Under the pieces are notes generated by a model. It searched no databases. It had not been told where the DNA came from and worked only from the letters and a program-made list of their open reading frames with translations. DNA of 64,000 nt from Semisulcospira habei (Eukaryota > Mollusca > Gastropoda > Semisulcospiridae), in NCBI GenBank assembly GCA_036245525.1, contig BTPG01000001.1, positions 215,860,092-215,924,091 on the forward strand, in the 5' to 3' direction. Below, piece by piece: positions 1 to 12,555 of the stretch (the first letter of the stretch is position 1; every line of letters starts with the position of its first letter). The translations under genes were made by a program, and so were the position numbers.

Positions 1-290
1 TTTGCCTTGTTTTGTTTTAGATCATTTTATTTTGCTTTATTTCATTTTATTATATTATTTTAATTTAATTTAATTTAATTTAATTTAATTTATTTTATTT
101 TATTTATTTTATTTTATTTTATTTTGATTTTATTTATCTTATTTTATTCTATTTTATGTTATTCTATTCTATTTTATCTCTTCTCATCCTATTTCATTTT
201 TTTTTCTTCAAATTTCCTTTTATTCTATTGTATTCAATTCTATTCTGTTCTGTTATATGCCATTGTAATTCTCTCTGAGGTAAGAATGAA
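1..290. repeat. T-rich low-complexity (ATTTT/AATTT)n
   Basis: Imperfect pentanucleotide runs of ATTTT and AATTT, very T-rich on the plus strand. The short open frame inside it is only this composition. No gene signal. Confidence 0.85.
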
Positions 291-300
291 TGCCAGTACA

Positions 301-908
301 ACACATTGCCGCTACCCTCCGCCACTGAGAAGTGCTGTGTAGCTCTAGTAAACACATTGCCGCTACCCTCCGCCACTGAGAAGTGCTGTGTAGCTATTAA
401 ACACATTGCCGCTACCATCCGCCACTGAGAAGTGCTGTGTAGCTCCATTAAACACATTGCCGCTACCCTCCGCCACTGAGAAGTGCTGTGTAGCTCTAGT
501 AAACACATTGCCGCTACCCTCCGCCACTGAGAAGTGCTGTGTAGCTCTAGTAAACACATTGCCGCTACCCTCCGCCACTGAGAAGTACTGTGTAGCTAGT
601 AAACACATTGCCGCTACCCTCCACCACTGAGAAGTACTGTGTAGCTCTAGTAAACACATTGCCGCTACCCTCCACCACTGAGAAGTGCTGTGTAGCTCTA
701 GTAAACACATTGCCGCTACCCTCCGCTACTGAGAAGTGCTGTGTAGCTCTAGTAAACACATTGCCGCTACCCTCCGCCACTGAGAAGTGCTGTGTAGCTC
801 TAGTAAACACATTGCCGCTACCCTTCGCCACTGAGAAGTGCTGTGTAGCTATTAAACACATTGCCGCTACCCTCCGCCACTGAGAAGTGCTGTGTAGCTA
901 TTAAACAC
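301..908. repeat. 51-bp minisatellite, about 12 units
   Basis: Head-to-tail units beginning ACACATTGCCGCTACCCTCC and carrying CACTGAGAAGTGCTGTGTAG. Most are 51 bp (starts at 301 and 352); some are 49 bp where CTCTAGTAA is replaced by ATTAA. Because 51 is a multiple of three, both strands stay open and give shadow peptides; there is no coding signature. The array ends about 10 bp before a family A MITE. Confidence 0.95.
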
Positions 909-918
909 ATTTCACCCC

Positions 919-1139
919 TTAACCCTTTCACCGCCGGTGGACGCAGACTGGTTCTGAAATCTCTGTTAATTTAGCGCCAAACAGCCACAACCGCCCCCCC
1001 CCCCCTCCCCAAAATCGACAAAAATTGGTGTCAGCAAGAGGCATAGATCCTCATGACTCAGCCCCGCGATTGCGGGGGCGCATGAGGACCTATATCTCTT
1101 GCAGCTTGTGTTCACTTTTTCTCGGCAGTGGAAAGGTTA
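919..1139. mobile_element. Family A TTAA-type MITE (piggyBac-like)
   Basis: Starts TTAACCCTTTCACCGCC and ends CTCGGCAGTGGAAAGGTTA, giving inverted termini. The centre (about 1034-1103) is the family hairpin, GCAAGAGGCATAGATCC pairing with GGACCTATATCTCTTGC, less perfect than in other copies. TTAA plus a CCC-starting inverted repeat is the piggyBac pattern; no transposase is present. Confidence 0.75.
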
Positions 1140-1458
1140 CCTAGATGTTAATTGCAAGACGGATGTAATCAGAGCAAAGTGGGACAAATCTGTGCGAAAA
1201 CCGAGTAACACCGGAACTGACCCGGAAGTGCGGATTTGAACGCGTAATGCAGCATGGGAAATTAATTTACAAGCCGTCATTGCGCAGTTTAAAGTCGACA
1301 TTGCATGAAACATTACATTCCAGTCAGTGGTCAGTGTGGGAGAAAGTTTATTGTCAACCTTTGTCCTGCCACAAGGAATAAGACTCTGGCTTGATTAGCA
1401 AGTGAGCTGCGAAGCGTGCACAGCAGCATGTATAATCTCGCAAATCGCAGCATGAACA
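1140..1458. other. No recognisable feature
   Basis: Mixed-composition DNA between a family A MITE and a long tetranucleotide run. I see no open frame of note, repeat or RNA gene. Confidence 0.5.
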
Positions 1459-1460
1459 TG

Positions 1461-1790
<330 letters not shown>

Positions 1791-1829
1791 ATCCCGTAGT
1801 CTTGCCGACCGTTGGGGCACCACTGATGA

Positions 1830-1970
1830 TTCGCGGGGGCTCATGAGGATCTATGCCTCTTGCTGAGACCATTTTGAATCCGTGTTCCTGAGACGGCAGG
1901 GGCTCTTTGGGATTGAATTCACGAAGATTTCAGAAGAACAATTTGCGTCCACCGGCGTTCAGCGGGTTAA
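1830..1970. mobile_element. Family A MITE, right half only
   Basis: Contains GCGGGGGCTCATGAGGATC and TATGCCTCTTGCTGAGACC and ends GTTCAGCGGGTTAA. The left arm is missing, replaced by sequence after the ATCT array, so this is a truncated copy. Confidence 0.6.
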
Positions 1971-2516
1971 GTAAACATTTCATGGATAATTAAGCATTGC
2001 TTCATTATTTTGGCTGTTGAGTGTCTGACAGCGTAACATATTCAAGGCAAACAGTGTATTGATATTTTTGTTTGCCCTACTTTCAGTCGCCACTCCGGCC
2101 GCTTCTGTCCCTCATTTCAAGGGCACTGAAAACAAGGAAAGAAACACGCCATTAAAGGACGAGCAAAGAAAAATTTAACAGGTTTGTTTTTGTTCTTTCA
2201 ACACGTGTTTCTTTCTTTCTTTCTCTCTGTTGTTGCCGTTGTTTTTGTTGCGTTGTTGTTCTATTGTTTATTTGCTTTTTGCTGTTGTAACACGCTTGGG
2301 ACTCTTTTTTTTCTTTCTTTTTTTTTTTCTTTTTTTTCGAGAGCGGTCTTACCCCACGCACTCAAACTGTCCTTGACATTTTCTAGTTACGTGGCACGCA
2401 TCGTCTTAGGGCACAAAGTAGAGCCGCTCTCACAAGATTCACCGCCTCGTTCACTTTTAGTCTCATTCTTGACTGAATAGTTGCTACTACTGCTCTTGTT
2501 GTTATTATAATTATTA
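1971..2516. other. No gene recognised; pyrimidine-rich stretch
   Basis: T/C-rich runs at about 2208-2340 (TTTCTTTC-like) lie within otherwise unremarkable sequence. The short open frames on both strands are compositional. Confidence 0.5.
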
Positions 2517-2820
2517 TATTACATTATGCTATATTATATTATATTATATTATATTATATTATATTATATTATATTATATTATATTATATTATATTATATT
2601 ATATTATATTATATTATATTATATTATATTATATTATAGTTGTTATTATTAAATTACATTATCATTATCATCATTATCATTGCCATTATTATCATATTAA
2701 ACATTGTTTTCATTATTTGTTTATTATTGTCATTATTTTATTTGTATTATCATCGTCATTATTATCATCATTGTCATTAGCGTTATCATTATTCTCATTG
2801 TCATTACCATCATCATTAAC
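2517..2820. repeat. (ATATT)n microsatellite followed by degenerate ATT/ATC sequence
   Basis: ATATT repeats run from about 2529 to 2637 almost without error, then grade into imperfect ATT/ATC triplets up to the palindrome at 2816. Confidence 0.9.
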
Positions 2821-2891
2821 TTATTCGAGACGTGCGCCTACGGATACGCGGCGGTTCGCCGCGTATCCATAGGCTGCACGTCTCGAATGAG
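2816..2891. mobile_element. Family D palindromic element (MITE-like)
   Basis: Near-perfect hairpin. The left arm, TTCGAGACGTGCGCCTACGG onward to the GCGGCG loop, pairs with a right arm ending TGCACGTCTCGAATGA. It is preceded by ATTAAC. A related copy is at 20141-20212. Confidence 0.6.
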
Positions 2892-2914
2892 ATAATTTCA
2901 TTATTTTATTATTG

Positions 2915-2920
<6 letters not shown>

Positions 2921-2989
<69 letters not shown>

Positions 2990-3000
2990 CATTATTGTTG

Positions 3001-3086
<86 letters not shown>
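2921..3086. repeat. (ATT)n microsatellite
   Basis: About 55 ATT triplets broken once by CATTATTGTTGTTG near 2990-3003. Poly-Ile, poly-Tyr or poly-Asn frames across it are artefacts. Confidence 0.97.
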
Positions 3087-3088
<2 letters not shown>

Positions 3089-3428
3089 ATTAGGTGGGTG
3101 CCGTCGTTGAGACCCAATGCTAGTGGTGTATACAGCAGGCATGTCCAGGCAGGTGCTCCACGGTTACATTGTTACTTCCCGCTGCCATCACACGAAGACA
3201 GATCGCTTGTGCCACCTTCCATGTTACATCAATCATTAATCGACTGTTGACCCCGCACGAGTGATTGTGTCCTCCACCCGCCCTCTTTCCAATCACCACC
3301 CTCCCATCCCCTAACCCCCACACACGCACCCCTCCACCCCCCCCCCCCCCATCCCTCCACCCCAAACATCTAGCATGATTTATGCTACTCGTTGACAATC
3401 AAATGATTAGTTTACACGTTAATAATGC
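3087..3428. other. No recognisable feature; C-rich tract
   Basis: Contains a C-rich tract near 3290-3360. No repeat unit, gene or RNA structure is apparent. Confidence 0.45.
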
Positions 3429-3634
3429 ATAACGCCCTTGACTGCCCGACAAACGGTAAGCATGATACAGCTGCAAGAGGCATAGATCCTCATGAGCCCC
3501 CGCAGTTGCACTAACTTACCGCAGTTGCGGGGGCTCATGGGGATCTATACCTCTTGCTTTAAGAGCCTTCGTAAACAGATTCATTGGGCAGCTTAGATTT
3601 TGGGGCGTTGAATAGGTAATTATTTCGTCATCAA

Positions 3635-3687
<53 letters not shown>

Positions 3688-3864
3688 CAGTCATTATATG
3701 GGCATTGTGTAGACCCAATTCTGTCCATCGGCTCAAAGCACCGCCAACAAAACCCAAGACCCACGCAATTCACGTGAAACACACGCATTCACTCTAAAGA
3801 CATACACACAGCGCTAGGCACTCACAGGACATGCACGTGTGACCACTAGCAGTGAAAAGGTTAA
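3429..3864. mobile_element. Family A MITE with enlarged loop and internal (AAT)n
   Basis: The left end resembles ATAACGCCCTTGACTGCCCG and the right end is GCAGTGAAAAGGTTAA. The hairpin arms at 3472-3557 are separated by a longer loop than usual, in which CGCAGTTGC occurs twice. The right half has acquired an (AAT)17 run (about 3637-3687), making this copy about twice the usual 220 bp. The 56-bp satellite starts directly after its TTAA. Confidence 0.7.
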
Positions 3865-3865
3865 G

Positions 3866-6800
3866 ACTCATTACATGTACACACGCTAGGGGACCGGTCA
3901 CAGTCAGTACCGCTGGCTGCAATCATTACATGTACACAGCGCTAGGGGACCGGTCACAGTCAGTACCGCTGGCTGCAATCATTACATCTACACAGCGCTA
4001 GGGGACCGGTCACAGTCAGTACCGCTGGCTGCAATCATTACATGTACACAGCGCTAGGGGACCGGTCACAGTCAGTACAGCTGGCTGCAATCATTACATG
4101 TACACAGCGCTAGGGGACCGGTCACAGTCAGTACCGCTGGCTGCAATCATTACATGTACACAGCGCTAGGGGACCGGTCACCGCCAGTACCGCTGGCTGC
4201 AATCATTACATGTACACAGCGCTAGGGGACCGGTCACAGTCAGTACCGCTGGCTGCAATCATTACATGTACACAGCGCTAAGAGACCGGTCACAGTCAGT
4301 ACCGCTGGCTGCAATCATTACATGTACACAGCGCTAGGGGACCGGTCACAGTCAGTACCGCAGGCTGCAATCATTACATGTACACAGCGCTAGGGGACCG
4401 GTCACAGTCAGTACCGCTGGCTGCAATCATTACATGTACACAGCGCTAGGGGACCGGTCACAATCAGTACCGCTGGCTGCAATCATTACATGTACACAGC
4501 GCTAGGGGACCGGTCACAGTCAGTACCGCTGGCTGCAATCATTACATGTACACAGCGCTAGGGGACCGGTCACAGTCAGTACCGCTGGCTGCAATCATTA
4601 CATGTACACAGCGCTAGGGGACCGGTCACAGTCAGTACCGCTGGCTGCAATCATTACATGTACACAGCGCTAGAGGACCGGTCACAGTCAGTACCGCTGG
4701 CTGCAATCATTATATTTACACAGCGCTAGGAGACCGGTCACCGTCAGTACCGCTGGCTGCAATCATTACATGTACACAGCGCTAGGATACCGGTCACAGT
4801 CAGTACCGCTGGCTACAATCATTACATGTACACAGCGCTAGTGGACCGGTCACAGTCAGTACCGCTGGCTGCAATCATTACATGTACACAGCGCTAGGGG
4901 ACCGGTCACAGTCAGTACCGTTGGCTGCAATCATTACATGTACACAGCGCTAGGGGACCGGTCACAGTCAGTACCGCTGGCTGCAATCATTACATGTACA
5001 CAGCGCTAGGGGACCGGTCACAGTCAGTAGCACTGGCTGCAATCATTACATGTACACAGCGCTAGGGGACCGGTCACAGTCAGTACCGCTGGCTGCAATC
5101 ATTACATGTACACAGCGCTAGGGGACCGGTCACAGTCAGTACCGCTGGCTGCAATCATTACATGTACACAGCGCTAGGGGACTTGTCACAGTACCGCTGG
5201 CTGCAATCATTACATGTACACAGCGCTAGGGGACTGGTCACAGTGAGTACCACTGGCTGCAATCATTACATGTACACAGCGCTAGGGGACTGGTCACAGT
5301 CAGTACCGCTGGCTGCAATCATTACATGTACACAGCGCTAGGGGACCGGTCACAGTCAGTACCGCTGGCTGCAATCATTACATGTACACAGCGCTAAGGG
5401 ACCGGTCACAGTCAGTACCGCTGGCTGCAATCATTACATGTACACAGCGCTAGGGGACCGGTCACAGTCAGTACCGCTGGCTGCAATCATTACATGTACA
5501 CAGCGCTAGGGGACTTGTCACAGTACCGCTGGCTGCAATCATTACATGTACACAGCGCTAGGGGACTGGTCACAGTGAGTACCACTGGCTGCAATCATTA
5601 CATGTACACAGCGCTAGGGGACTGGTCACAGTCAGTACCGCTGGCTGCAATCATTACATGTACACAGCGCTAGGGGACCGGTCACAGTCAGTACCGCTGG
5701 CTGCAATCATTACATGTACACAGCGCTAAGGGACCGGTCACAGTCAGTACCGCTGGCTGCAATCATTACATGTACACAGCGCTAGGGGACCGGTCACAGT
5801 CAGTACCGCTGGCTGCAATCATTACATGTACACAGCGCTAGGGGACCGGTCACAATCAGTACCGCTGGCTGCAATCATTACATGTACACAGCGCTAGGGG
5901 ACCGGTCACCGTCAGTACCGCTGTCTGCAATCATTACATGTACACAGCGCTAGGGGACCGGTTACCGTCAGTACCGCTGGCTGCAATCATTACATGTACA
6001 CAGCGCTAGGGGACCGGTCACAGTCAGTACCGCTGGCTGCAATCATTACATGTACACAGCGCTAGGGAACCGGTCACCGTCAGTACCGCTGGCTGCAATC
6101 ATTACATGTACACAGCGCTAGGGGACCGGTCACAGTCAGTACCGCTTGCTGCAATCATTACATGTACACAGCGCTAGGGGACCGGTCACAGTCAGTACCG
6201 CTTGCTGCAATCATTACATGTACACAGCGCTAGGGGACCGGTCACAGTCAGTACCGCTGGCTGCAATCATTACATGTACACAGCGATAGTGGACCGGTCA
6301 CAGTCAGTACCGCTGGCTGCAATCATTACATGTACACAGCGCTAGGGGACCGGTCACAGTCAGTACCGCTGGCTGCAATCATTACATGTACACAGCGCTA
6401 GGGGACCGGTCACCGTCAGTACCGCTGGCTGCAATCATTACATGTACACAGCGCTAGGGGACCGGTCACAGTCAGTACCGTTGGCTACAATCATTACATG
6501 TACACAGCGCTAGGGGACCGGTCACATTCAGTACCGCTGGCTGCAATCATTACATGTACACAGCGCTAGTGGACCGGTCACAGTCAGTACCACTGGCTGC
6601 AATCATTACATGTACACAGCGCTAGGGGACCGGTCACAGTCAGTACCGCTGGCTACAGTCATTACATGTACACAGCGCTAGGGGACCGGTCACAGTCAGT
6701 ACCGCTGGCTGCAATCATTACATGTACACAGCGCTAGGGGACCGGTCACCGTCAGTACCCCTGGCTGCAATCATTACATGTACACAGCGCTAGGGGACCG

Positions 6801-7609
6801 GTCACAGTCAGTACCGCTGGCTGCAATCATTACATGTACACAGCGCTAGGGGACCGGTCACAGTCAGTACCGCTGGCTGCAATCATTACATGTACACAGC
6901 GCTAGGGAACCGGTCACCGTCAGTACCGCTGGCTGCAATCATTACATGTACACAGCGCTTGGGGACCGGTCACCGTCAGTACCGCTGGCTGCAATCATTA
7001 CATGTACACAGCGCTAGGGGACCGGTCACCGTCAGTACCGCTGGCTGCAATCATTACATGTACACAGCGATAGGGGACCGGTCACAGTCAGTACCGCTGG
7101 CTGCAATCATTACATGTACACAGCGCTAGGGGACCGGTCACAGTCAGTACCGCTGGCTGCAATCATTACTGGCACACAGCGCTAGGGGACCGGTCACAGT
7201 CAGTACCGCTGGCTACGATCATTACATGTACACAGCGCTAGGGGACCGGTCACAGTCAGTACCGCTGGCTACGATCATTACATGTACACAGCGCTAGGGG
7301 ACCGGTCACAGTACCGCTGGCTGCAAATCATTACATGTACACAGCGCTAGGGGACCGGTCACAGTCAGTACCGCTGGCTGCAATCATTACATGTACACAG
7401 CGCTAGGGGACCGGTCACAGTCAGTACCGCTGGCTGCAATCATTACATGTACACAGCGCTAGGGGACCGGTCACCGTCAGTACCGCTGGCTGCAATCATT
7501 ACATGTACACAGCGCTAGGGGACCGGTCACAGTCAGTACCGCTGGCTGCAATCATTATATGTACACAGCGCTAGGGGACCGGTCACAGTCAGTACCGCTG
7601 GCTGCAATC
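3866..7609. repeat. 56-bp satellite array, about 67 units
   Basis: Unit contains ACCGCTGGCTGCAATCATTA, CATGTACACAGCGCTAGGGG and ACCGGTCACAGTCAGT. The 56-bp period is seen directly (starts at 3909 and 3965). Most units differ by a few substitutions. A 332-bp block (six units, one shortened by 4 bp) is duplicated, with variant ACTTGTCACAG at 5181 and 5513. It is non-coding. It lies between two family A MITEs, immediately after the first. Confidence 0.97.
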
Positions 7610-7689
7610 CACTAAATCGCTATCACTCCTGTTGTTAAACCTCTTGTTAGCGTAACCACCGATAGTGCTTCATAAACATCACCGGTGGT

Positions 7690-7911
7690 TTAACCCCTTC
7701 CCTGCGGAGAAAGAAAACCGCGACACCAACCAACTGCAAGAGGCATAGATCCGCATCAGCCCCCACAATTTGCGGGGGCTCATGAGGATCTATGCCTCTT
7801 GCTGAAACCACTCTCAAGCCATGTTGCTTTTGACGACTACGGACCCTTTGGCGATAAACTGGACAATTATTGAAAAACACGATCCGTGCCCACTGGCATT
7901 GAAGGGATTAA
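7690..7911. mobile_element. Family A TTAA-type MITE
   Basis: Begins TTAACCCCTTCCCTGCGG and ends TGGCATTGAAGGGATTAA. The hairpin at about 7737-7801 pairs GCAAGAGGCATAGATCC with GGATCTATGCCTCTTGC. No coding capacity. Confidence 0.8.
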
Positions 7912-8579
7912 TGAAGCAGGGGTGTAATCAGTGTGTTATTATTGGGTCGGCTGACGGGTTAGGCTGTTTGTTTGTCATTTGTTCCCCGGACACGGTTTGT
8001 GACAGATCCACATGCAGCGATCGATGCATTCGCTTTGTTGTTTTCCTGTTGTTGTTTTCGTGGCGACGGTACTGGCGGTGGCGGGAGGGGAGGTGGGGGG
8101 CTATATACTAGTTGTAGATGGTGGTAGTGGTTGTAATATGTTGATCGAAGTCGTGGTGTTGATGTTGACTGAAGGAATGCTGTTAACAGATGGTGATTTG
8201 GCCGTTTAAACAATCCTTGCCAATCCTACCAGCGTCACACCCCCTCGTTCAAATGACCTCTGCGTTCTCCACGGATCGCAATCAAATTAGTGAATGAAAG
8301 CCCCAAAGACCGGCGCCCAAACGCCAGATGACCTTTTACTCGCTGGTGGTCGTTTACTTTTGAATATCGAGTGAAGAGCTGTGAAGAAAAAGTTGTAGGT
8401 CCATTATTGTGAATAGAGATATGTTTGGTATCCGTTTCAGCCAACATAATAAAATTTCAAATACAAACGATTTCCAAAAACAACTTCAGTAGCTCGCTTG
8501 AGCTTACCCTTAGCACCACGTGAATATTCCGTGTTTATGTACAGTGTGTGAGGGGATGCGCGTGATTCACGTGAGCGTG
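7912..8579. other. No recognisable gene
   Basis: Unique-looking sequence. G/T-rich stretch at 8040-8160. Short frames on both strands have no domain-like composition. Confidence 0.45.
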
Positions 8580-8658
8580 CTTTTGGGTTCAGTTCCCGGC
8601 TACATTCTGCGCATTGAGTTATATTATAAATATGAGAAATGCGCCATATAAATGTCAT

Positions 8659-8735
<77 letters not shown>
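8580..8735 (+). mobile_element. Retroposon 3' tail ending in (AAT)n
   Basis: GAGAAATGCGCCATATAAAT followed by a pure AAT run (8659-8734) resembles the 3' terminus of CR1/L2-group LINEs and SINEs that borrow their tails, which end in short microsatellite repeats. No coding part remains and the 5' limit is uncertain. Confidence 0.45.
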
Positions 8736-8736
<1 letters not shown>

Positions 8737-8979
8737 TTTATTGTAATACAATGAAGATTTTGTGTTTTACACCAATGCATTGCAGTCTTTTCCTTTCACA
8801 GCGCAGACAGAATAAGAGTGGGGGGGGGGGGGGGTGCGCGTACGGTGGGATGTGGGGTGTGGGTGTGGGTGTGGGTGGGGGTGGGTAGACTGTCAGACAA
8901 TGGGACTGATATAATCACGGGCAAACGAAAGAAAACCAGATACAAGAACTGCGTCCCTTGCTAGTGAAAGGATGAACCC
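8736..8979. other. G-rich tract, no gene
   Basis: Contains a long G run and GGGTGT repeats at about 8818-8887. Nothing else is recognisable. Confidence 0.5.
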
Positions 8980-9186
8980 AATTTTACTTCAAGGCCGCAC
9001 TTCCCGCATTTTGGAAGTCTGGCCTAACGACCAAGTGCCAATTGCAGGAGATGGATCGACCATGACAATTCAAGGGTAGTGCCAGATTAGCTTGGCGCCA
9101 TCAGGCGCCAAGCTAATCTGACACTACCCTTGAATTGTCATGGTCGATCCATCTCCTGCTGTAGAGTGTCGGAGCTGAATGGGTTA
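8980..9186. mobile_element. Family B TTAA-type MITE (GGCGCC hairpin)
   Basis: The central palindrome at about 9055-9147 pairs CATGACAATTCAAGGGTAGT with the matching right arm around AGCTTGGCGCC/GGCGCCAAGCT. The right end is GTCGGAGCTGAATGGGTTAA. The left end is degraded (AATTTTACTTCAAGGCCGC). Confidence 0.75.
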
Positions 9187-10083
9187 AGCACCTGGCGCAT
9201 GCGTCCTCTGGTCTCTTTACAGTAGAAACTGCAATCTGCCTGTTGATAGGAGTTGAACCTGCAGTCGGTCTCTTCTCCCGAAATTTCAGTATAGTCAAAC
9301 GGCGTTTTCAAAGTCATGAAAACTCGGTCATTGCCTAAATAGACTTAAAGCCATCCATTCTCATGCACACTCCCGTCTGGTCGCGTTTTTTAAAGGTCCC
9401 CTGTCCTCCTAAAACTTCATCGTGTGAAACCGAGCAAAAACCCAACCTGTTTACCGCGCTCCTGGGGGTGAATTCTAAATCGCCACTCACAATGCGACCT
9501 CGTTAGCAGGGCGATGGTTCGTGGACTCGTAAAGCACTCTCGCTGCCACGGTTTTCAAAGAGAGGAATCGGTTTTAACTCGCTGGTTCTCTCCAAATTAA
9601 ATGACACGGTTCGGTGTCGCAAAGTAATGAGAACGATTTACGGCACACGTGGCTTCCGGTGACTACGTACGCCCCGCCGCACTGATGTGCCATCATTACT
9701 TTAAAACTAGAAAAGCGTTTCACCGCTAAGTCCACCGGCTCTGTTTGAAATCGTCTGCAAAGCGCGTTGAGCGCATTCTGTTGGAGATAGCGAGTTCAAC
9801 GCAATCAGACCTCTGTCTTATGAGACAAAAGACAGTCAGTCCTGTTGTGTCAAAAGCGATATTTTCATTGCATTACAGTGAAAATACCGCTTTTCACAAA
9901 CATAGACTTACTGCCTTTCCCTGATCAGATATAATACCCGTATCGGGGCTAGCATGATAGCTCGTGGGTAATGCCTGATCATCTTGGCGTCTGTCGGCAC
10001 TACATACAAATTCCGTGTCGAATCAGAGCTCTACTAAAATTACGGAATAGCGTATTAGCAATGACGTCATGGCGAACGGTAGT
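9187..10083. other. No recognisable gene
   Basis: Unique-looking sequence without long frames. AGCATGATAGCTCGTGGGTA near 9951 weakly recalls half of a family B hairpin, too diverged to call. Confidence 0.45.
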
Positions 10084-10216
10084 GGTGACCATGATGGCTC
10101 AAGGGTGATGTCTGATTAGCTTGGCGCCTGAAGGCGCCAAGCTAATCAGACATCACCCTTGAGCCATCATGGTCGCTTTATCCCGACAGATGGCGCTAAA
10201 ACTGCTCTTGGGTTAG
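10084..10216. mobile_element. Family B MITE, hairpin core
   Basis: Palindrome ACCATGATGGCTCAAGGGTG with AGCTTGGCGCC/GGCGCCAAGCT centre and fully complementary right arm. The stem reads GTGATGTCTGATT against AATCAGACATCAC, so changes relative to other copies are paired. The right flank carries CCGACAGATGGCGCT; the left terminus is not recognisable. Confidence 0.7.
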
Positions 10217-10289
10217 TGAAGAGGGAAAGCGGTGGCGAGGAAGTGCAAAGACATTTTATTTCCATTATCTGTGATACAGAGTAGTGTTC

Positions 10290-10400
10290 TTAACCCCTTC
10301 AGTATCGAGGAAATGTGAACACCACTCAGCTGCAAGAGGTATAGATCTCCATGAGCCCCCGCAGTTGTGGGTGCTCATGAGGATCTATGCCTCTTGTTGA
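10290..10400. mobile_element. Family A MITE, left end and hairpin
   Basis: Starts TTAACCCCTTCAGTATCG and holds the hairpin GCAAGAGGTATAGATC...GGATCTATGCCTCTTG. The right terminus is not found before the 71-bp array. Confidence 0.65.
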
Positions 10401-10570
10401 CGCCTCTTTGAATATGTTGCGTGCTAGTCGTGGTCGTAGTATGATGCAATCACACCAGACACACTCACGTAGGGTTCTTGTCAAGAAAACTCCCTCAGTT
10501 GCAACTCGTCACACGTGGCACAAGGTTGTAGACCACACTGGAGTAACAGTTCCAACAGTACTTTATTCTC

Positions 10571-11450
10571 ACGATGCACTATCTCTCCCAAATGCATCCA
10601 CCCTTTGATACACTGTCTCATAGAATGCATGCACAATTTTCGTACACTGTGTCTCCAATACAATGTACCAACACTGATACACTGTCTCCTCTACAATGCA
10701 TCCGAAGTTTTGATACACTGTGTCTCCCATACAATGCACCAACACTGATACACTGTCTCCTCTACAATGCATCCGCAGTTTTGATACACTGTGTCTCCCA
10801 TACAATGCACCAACACTGATACACTGTCTCCTCTACAATGCATCCGCAGTTTTGATACACTGTGTCTCCCATACAATGCACCAACACTGATACACTGTCT
10901 CCTCTACAATGCACCCGCAGTTTTGATACACTGTGTCTCCCATACAATGCACCAACACTGATACACTGTCTCCTCTACAATGCACCCGCAGTTTTGATAC
11001 ACTGTGTCTCCCATACAATGCACCAACACTGATACACTGTCTCCTCTACAATGCACCCGCAGTTTTGATACACTGTGTCTCCCATACAATGCACCAACAC
11101 TGATACACTGTCTCCTCTACAATGCACCCGCAGTTTTGATACACTGTGTCTCCCATACAATGCACCAACACTGATACACTGTCTCCTCTACAATGCACCC
11201 GCAGTTTTGATACACTGTGTCTCCCATACAATGCACCAACACTGATACACTGTCTCCTCTACAATGCATCCGCAGTTTTGATACACTGTGTCTCCCATAC
11301 AATGCACCAACACTGATACACTGTCTCCTCTACAATGCACCCGCAGTTTTGATACACTGTGTCTCCCATACAATGCACCAACACTGATACACTGTCTCCT
11401 CTACAATGCATCCGCAGTTTTGATACACTGTGTCTCCCATACAATGCACG
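10571..11450. repeat. 71-bp dimeric minisatellite, about 12 units
   Basis: Each unit is two diverged 35/36-bp halves, GATACACTGTCTCCTCTACA and GATACACTGTGTCTCCCATA, each ending in an ATGCA-containing segment. Dimers repeat every 71 bp and are nearly identical; the first units (10571-10670) are more diverged. A 71-bp period cannot hold a reading frame, so the staggered minus-strand frames of 61 codons are not genes. Confidence 0.96.
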
Positions 11451-11629
11451 CACATCTTTCCTTACACCCTCTTTTCTGCTATTACAAATTTGGATAACAA
11501 TCCGGCAAATTAAACAACTCAACTAATCAGAACAGAAAAGGTAACCAAAACTCATTAGTATGCATTACAAAGAACACTCTAGATCTATCTACAATCTTCC
11601 ACTAACGTCTAGGTGCATTCCATAAATTC

Positions 11630-11765
11630 CGGGGGCTCATGAGAATCTATGCCGTTTGCTGAGACCGCTTTGTGTCTACGGTTTTGGGACAGTTGCGGCT
11701 TTTGGTCGCTCAGTGAACACAGAGTTCAGAAACAAAGTGTACGTACAGTGGCAGGGAAGGGGTTA
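11630..11765. mobile_element. Family A MITE, right half
   Basis: GGGGGCTCATGAGAATCTAT to the terminus GTGGCAGGGAAGGGGTTAA. The left arm is absent. Confidence 0.6.
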
Positions 11766-11818
11766 ACAATTTAAACAACATTTTCCAGACGAAAACCTGA
11801 CAGCCATGTTTTACCCAT

Positions 11819-12028
11819 TCAACCCTGACGCACTACAGCCGGAGATTGGTCGACCATGATAATTCAAGGGCAGTGCCAGATTAGCTTGGCGCCTGTCGGC
11901 GCCAAGTTAATCTGGCACTGCCCTTGAATTATCATGGTCGATCCATCTCCAACAACTGGTGCCTAGTCATTAGATGACACCTCCAAAATTTGGGACATAC
12001 GTCCCGTGCGTCAGGCTGAATGAGTTAA
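11819..12028. mobile_element. Family B TTAA-type MITE
   Basis: Left end TTCAACCCTGACGCACTAC (TTAA mutated to TCAA) and right end GCGTCAGGCTGAATGAGTTAA form inverted termini. The central palindrome (about 11852-11943) is nearly perfect, with GGGCAGTGCCAGATT pairing with AATCTGGCACTGCCC. Confidence 0.8.
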
Positions 12029-12555
12029 CAGATCTTGTAACAAACCGTTCCAGTCTGTGAGCGTTTTGGGGCTGCAAATATTGAAATAGATGATGAATAT
12101 GTAGGCAAGCATACGTTCATAAAAAATAAAAATGTTTACTTTGCTCGGCAAAGCCTCCCCTAAAAATATGTTTTCGTTCATTCCTTTGTTTGCGTGTCTG
12201 TTGGGTTGCTTGCTTTCTTGTCTGATATATTGCTCGTTGTCTGTTTGTTTGTCTGCTAATGTGTTTGGTTGTTTGCTTGTTTGCAAGGCGCATCCCGTGG
12301 GTGGATGCTGGCTTGCTTGAATGCTTGCTTGCTTGTTTGTTTGTTTGTTTGTTTGTTTGCTTGCTTTTTTAAAATTCACTTAAAAAATAAATCATGTGCC
12401 TGCTTTATGCAGGTGCATGTTGAGTTTTGTATATAACTGATGCAAACATTAGAGTAAACAAGTGATGTATTTTAAAAAATATAACAGTTCACGATAGAAA
12501 AATATAACTAATATGTCAAAGGCAACCAAAAAAATAATAGTTCAACAATCAGGGC
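12029..12555. other. No gene; short (TTGC/TTGT)n run
   Basis: Tetranucleotide-like GCTTGCTTGTTTGTTTG repeats at about 12301-12366. The minus-strand frame of about 120 codons is mostly this repeat and lacks domain features. Confidence 0.5.

Noticed and set aside
194..883. Open frames on both strands with repeated Cys-Leu-Leu-Glu motifs
   Set aside because: Produced by a 51-bp (17-codon) minisatellite; both strands are open and no start, signal peptide or domain context is present.
1034..1103. Family A hairpins as transcription terminators or attenuators
   Set aside because: They recur as dispersed TTAA-bounded elements with no gene upstream; the shape is that of a MITE core.
2912..3250. Poly-Tyr, poly-Ile and poly-Asn frames at trinucleotide runs (also 8652, 49259)
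   Set aside because: Microsatellite translation only.
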